Notes under the pieces: model-generated
The model's database searches: none
Seen by the model: only the letters and a program-made list of their open reading frames with translations
What the model was told of the DNA's origin: nothing
Translations under genes and position numbers: made by a program
NCBI GenBank assembly: GCA_019415335.1
Contig: DXKH01000123.1
Coordinates: 1-17,774 of the forward strand
DNA from: Citrobacter sp.
GTDB taxonomy: Bacteria; Pseudomonadota; Gammaproteobacteria; Enterobacterales; Enterobacteriaceae
Length of the DNA stretch: 17,774 nt
Direction: 5' to 3'
In this document: piece after piece, positions 15,313 through 17,774 of the stretch
How positions within the stretch are numbered: the stretch's first letter is position 1
Layout of the letters: each line of letters begins with the position of its first letter

Positions 15313-16652
15313 ACGTCGAGTTAACCTCCTGCGACGACCAGACCATCCGCGAGCGAGTACAAGCAGCAGGTGTCGTGGGTGCTGGCGGGGCAGGTTTTCC
15401 AACCCATATTAAGCTACAAGCGCGTGTTGACACGTTCCTGGTGAATGCGGCGGAATGCGAACCAATGTTGAAAGTGGATCAACAGTTAATGGTGCAGCAA
15501 GCCAGCCGCCTGCTTCGCGGTGTTCACTATGCTATGAAAGCCACCGGGGCCAGTAGCGGAATCATCGCGCTGAAAGAGAAATATCAACGGGCAATAAACG
15601 CACTCACACCACTGTTACCACCGGATATCCGCCTGCATATTTTGCCCGATGTTTACCCCGCAGGAGACGAAGTGCTGACCATCTGGATGGCAACTGGTCG
15701 CCGCGTTCCACCCGCTGCATTACCCGTTAGCGTCGGTGTGGTGGTCAATAATGTTCAAACCGTACTTAATATTGCCAGAGCCGTCGAGCAACAGTATCCA
15801 GTGACGCGCCGCACACTCACTATTAATGGTGCAGTGGCGAAACCAATAACGGTAACCGTCCCCATCGGCATGTCTTTACGTGAAGTCCTGGCGCTGGCGG
15901 GCGGCGCAACAATAGATGCTCCTGGTTTTATCAATGGCGGGCCGATGATGGGAAGTTTGATCACATCGCTCGACACCCCCGTCAGCAAAACCACTGGCGG
16001 ATTGCTGGTTTTACCCAACTCTCATTCACTGATCCAACGTCGAATGCAGAATGACCGCAGCGTACTTGCCGTCGCGAAAACTGTTTGTGAGCAATGCCGC
16101 TTGTGTACCGATCTCTGCCCACGTCATTTAGTCGGTCACGAACTGGCCCCCCATTTATTAGTACGTGCGGTTAACTACCAACAGCTCGCTACGCCACAAC
16201 TGTTACTGACGGCGCTCACCTGTTCGGAGTGCAACGTCTGCGCCAGCGTCGCCTGTCCGGTAGGAATTTCACCAATGCGCATAAACCGCCTGCTTAAGCA
16301 GGAATTACGCGCACAAAATCTCCGCTACGAAGGTGCCTTAAATCCTGCGGATCCCATGGCAAATTATCGACTGATTCCCGTAAAACGGCTGGTAACCAGA
16401 CTGGGCCTAATCCCGTGGTATCAGGATGCGCCATTGTCTGAACAGGTGCCTCAGCCCGAAAAAGTGACGTTATTGTTACGCCAGCACATCGGTGCCAGCG
16501 CAATTGCGTGTGTACAAAAAGGCGATCGCGTCGTTCATGGGCAATGTGTAGGTCAAATTCCACACGGCACATTAGGTGCCCCGATTCATGCCAGTATTGA
16601 TGGCATGGTCAGCGATGTGACAGAAAACGCGATTACGCTTGTGAGAGGTTAA
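15309..16652 (+). CDS. pduS: PduS, cobalamin reductase (iron-sulfur flavoprotein)
   Basis: PduS reduces cobalamin towards cob(I)alamin for PduO. It is an RnfC-like flavoprotein of 447 residues. The glycine-rich [12 protein letters not shown] (24-35) is the Nqo1-type NADH/FMN-binding loop, and an SLBB-type region lies in the middle (about 165-215). Two ferredoxin-like cluster motifs follow: Cys260/263/266/270 ([12 protein letters not shown]) and Cys305/308/311/316 ([13 protein letters not shown]), fitting two [4Fe-4S] clusters. The C-terminus ends in a lipoyl/biotinyl-like segment ([13 protein letters not shown]). It is coupled to pduQ by overlap, and pduT follows after 2 bases. Confidence 0.96.
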   Translation: MNVELTSCDDQTIRERVQAAGVVGAGGAGFPTHIKLQARVDTFLVNAAECEPMLKVDQQLMVQQASRLLRGVHYAMKATGASSGIIALKEKYQRAINALTPLLPPDIRLHILPDVYPAGDEVLTIWMATGRRVPPAALPVSVGVVVNNVQTVLNIARAVEQQYPVTRRTLTINGAVAKPITVTVPIGMSLREVLALAGGATIDAPGFINGGPMMGSLITSLDTPVSKTTGGLLVLPNSHSLIQRRMQNDRSVLAVAKTVCEQCRLCTDLCPRHLVGHELAPHLLVRAVNYQQLATPQLLLTALTCSECNVCASVACPVGISPMRINRLLKQELRAQNLRYEGALNPADPMANYRLIPVKRLVTRLGLIPWYQDAPLSEQVPQPEKVTLLLRQHIGASAIACVQKGDRVVHGQCVGQIPHGTLGAPIHASIDGMVSDVTENAITLVRG

Positions 16653-16654
16653 CG

Positions 16655-17209
16655 ATGTCGAAAGCGGTAGGTATTTTAGAACTTAGCAGTATCGCGAAAG
16701 GGATGGAAACCGGCGACGCCATGCTGAAAAGCGCAAACGTTGAGTTACTGGTCAGCAAAACGCTATGCCCCGGAAAATTTCTGCTGATGCTCGGTGGCGA
16801 TGTGGGTGCGGTGCAACAGGCCATCAACAGCGGTGCTTCCCTTGCTGGTGAAATGCTGGTCGACAGTCTTGTCCTGCCGAATATTCATCCCAGTCTCCTT
16901 TCTGCAATCAGCGGACTGAACCATGTTGAGCAGCACCGGGCTGTCGGCGTAGTCGAAACCTGGAGTGTCGCTGCCTGCATTGACGCTGCCGATTGTGCTG
17001 TCAAAGCTGCGAATGTCATTCTCGTTCGCGTGCATATGGCTTTTGGCATTGGCGGAAAATGCTACATGGTGGTTGCTGGCGATATTTCAGATGTTAATAA
17101 CGCGGTCTCTGTCGCCAGCGAGCGTGCGGGAGAAAAAGGTTTGTTGGTCTATCGGTCGGTGATTGCCCGTCCACATGAAGCCATGTGGCGTCAGATGGTG
17201 GAGGGATAA
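16655..17209 (+). CDS. pduT: PduT, trimeric shell protein with iron-sulfur pore
   Basis: PduT is a minor shell protein of two tandem BMC domains (about 4-85 and 95-180) that forms trimers. In Salmonella each subunit's Cys38 binds a shared [4Fe-4S] cluster in the central pore, thought to pass electrons across the shell, perhaps to PduS next door. Here Cys38 is present in KTLCPGK (35-41). The 184 residues match the family. The start has GAGAGG overlapping the pduS end. The stop and the pduU start share one base (TAATG). Confidence 0.97.
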   Translation: MSKAVGILELSSIAKGMETGDAMLKSANVELLVSKTLCPGKFLLMLGGDVGAVQQAINSGASLAGEMLVDSLVLPNIHPSLLSAISGLNHVEQHRAVGVVETWSVAACIDAADCAVKAANVILVRVHMAFGIGGKCYMVVAGDISDVNNAVSVASERAGEKGLLVYRSVIARPHEAMWRQMVEG

Positions 17210-17559
17210 TGACAACTCAGCACACAACTGAACGGATGATTCAGGAATATGTCCCTGGTAAGCAGGTCACGCTGGCACATGTCATCGCCAATCCTGGGAA
17301 GGATCTGTTTAAGAAATTGGGTTTACCAGACACCGTTTCTGCTATTGGCATTCTGACGATTACCCCCAGCGAAGCATCTATCATCGCATGCGATATCGCC
17401 ACAAAATCAGGCGCTGTAGAGATCGGTTTTCTTGATCGTTTTACCGGTGCCGTAGTGCTGACTGGTGATGTTTCTGCTATTGAATATGCACTTAGCCAGG
17501 TTACCCGTACGCTGGGTGAAATGATGCGCTTTACCACCTGCCCCATTACGCGGACCTGA
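17209..17559 (+). CDS. pduU: PduU, circularly permuted hexameric shell protein
   Basis: PduU is a minor BMC-H shell protein with a permuted fold. Its N-terminal tail forms a small beta barrel that caps one side of the pore. The 116 residues equal the Salmonella protein: tail [19 protein letters not shown] (about 4-22), then the permuted BMC domain containing [18 protein letters not shown] and [10 protein letters not shown] start it at ATG 17209, which has GGAGGG directly upstream and shares a base with the pduT stop. An in-frame start at 17185 would only add residues translated from pduT in the wrong frame. In Salmonella its tail recruits PduV, encoded next. Confidence 0.96.
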   Translation: MTTQHTTERMIQEYVPGKQVTLAHVIANPGKDLFKKLGLPDTVSAIGILTITPSEASIIACDIATKSGAVEIGFLDRFTGAVVLTGDVSAIEYALSQVTRTLGEMMRFTTCPITRT

Positions 17560-17563
17560 CGTT

Positions 17564-17774
17564 ATGCAACGTATGATGCTTATCGGCCCCAGCCAGTGCG
17601 GAAAAACGTCACTCACGCAATGTCTGCGTGGCGAAAATATCCATTATCAGAAAACGCAGGCAATCGTCTGGTCCCCGACCACCATTGATACACCAGGCGA
17701 ATACCTCGAAAACCGCAGCCTTTACAGTGCATTGTTGGTCAGTGCCTGCGAAGCAGACATTATCGCACTGGTAC
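17564..17774 (+). CDS. pduV: PduV, Ras-like small GTPase (partial, cut by the window edge)
   Basis: PduV is a P-loop protein reported to attach to the compartment through PduU and to affect its position or movement. The first 70 codons are visible ([18 protein letters not shown]...). The Walker A motif is GPSQCGKT (8-15), and IDTPGEY (41-47) corresponds to the switch II DxPG motif. The ATG is 4 bases after the pduU stop and lacks a strong ribosome site, so translation probably depends on coupling. The gene runs off the right end; the usual length is about 150 residues. Confidence 0.93.
   Translation, partial: MQRMMLIGPSQCGKTSLTQCLRGENIHYQKTQAIVWSPTTIDTPGEYLENRSLYSALLVSACEADIIALV

Noticed and set aside
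16655..17559. pduT and pduU considered as one fused frame because of the longer upstream pduU frame (17185)
   Set aside because: They are in different frames; TAATG at 17207-17211 with GGAGGG upstream gives the normal separate pduU start.
1..17774. Search for CRISPR arrays, tRNA or rRNA genes, transposases and attachment sites
   Set aside because: No regularly spaced repeats, no cloverleaf-like sequence and no mobile-element protein were seen in the window.

Overview
The window holds the left part of a 1,2-propanediol utilisation (pdu) locus of an enterobacterium, from the end of the neighbouring cobalamin-synthesis (cbi) locus through pduV, which is cut by the right edge. The Pdu proteins look like close relatives of the Salmonella set in order, length and key residues. 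The moderate GC content, and a cbi operon reduced to remnants, point to Escherichia/Shigella rather than Salmonella, Citrobacter or Klebsiella. That assignment is an inference from content and memory, not from a search.

Layout. Positions 1-115 hold nothing I recognise. On the minus strand, 116-934 holds what is left of the cbi operon. An intact-looking adenosylcobalamin riboswitch (783-934) is followed by its ribosome-binding-site hairpin (685-703). Next is a 44-codon reading frame that starts where cbiA should start (550-684), and then a shortened, diverged cbiG (116-553). Also on the minus strand are pocR (1038-1952, AraC-type activator) and pduF (2155-2964, propanediol facilitator), with a terminator between them at 2060-2087. 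A 511-base AT-rich divergent control region (2965-3475) separates pduF from the plus-strand operon pduABCDEGHJKLMNOPQSTU-V'.

How the genes work together. PduF admits 1,2-propanediol. PocR senses propanediol and switches on the operon. PduA, B/B', J, K, N, T and U build a protein-shelled microcompartment. Inside it, B12-dependent diol dehydratase PduCDE makes propionaldehyde, and PduGH reactivates the dehydratase. PduS (cobalamin reductase) and PduO (adenosyltransferase) regenerate adenosylcobalamin. PduP oxidises the aldehyde to propionyl-CoA, PduL converts that to propionyl-phosphate, and PduQ reduces aldehyde to propanol to recycle NADH. PduM is a structural or assembly factor and PduV a small Ras-like GTPase. 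Genes are separated by a few bases or overlap, as expected for one translationally coupled transcript.

The pdu system itself is well described and I see no new system in it. The parts worth a second look are the decayed cbi operon behind a preserved riboswitch, the repeats in the divergent promoter region, a palindrome inside the pocR promoter, a possible second start inside pduO, and the recurrent N-terminal helix on six Pdu proteins.
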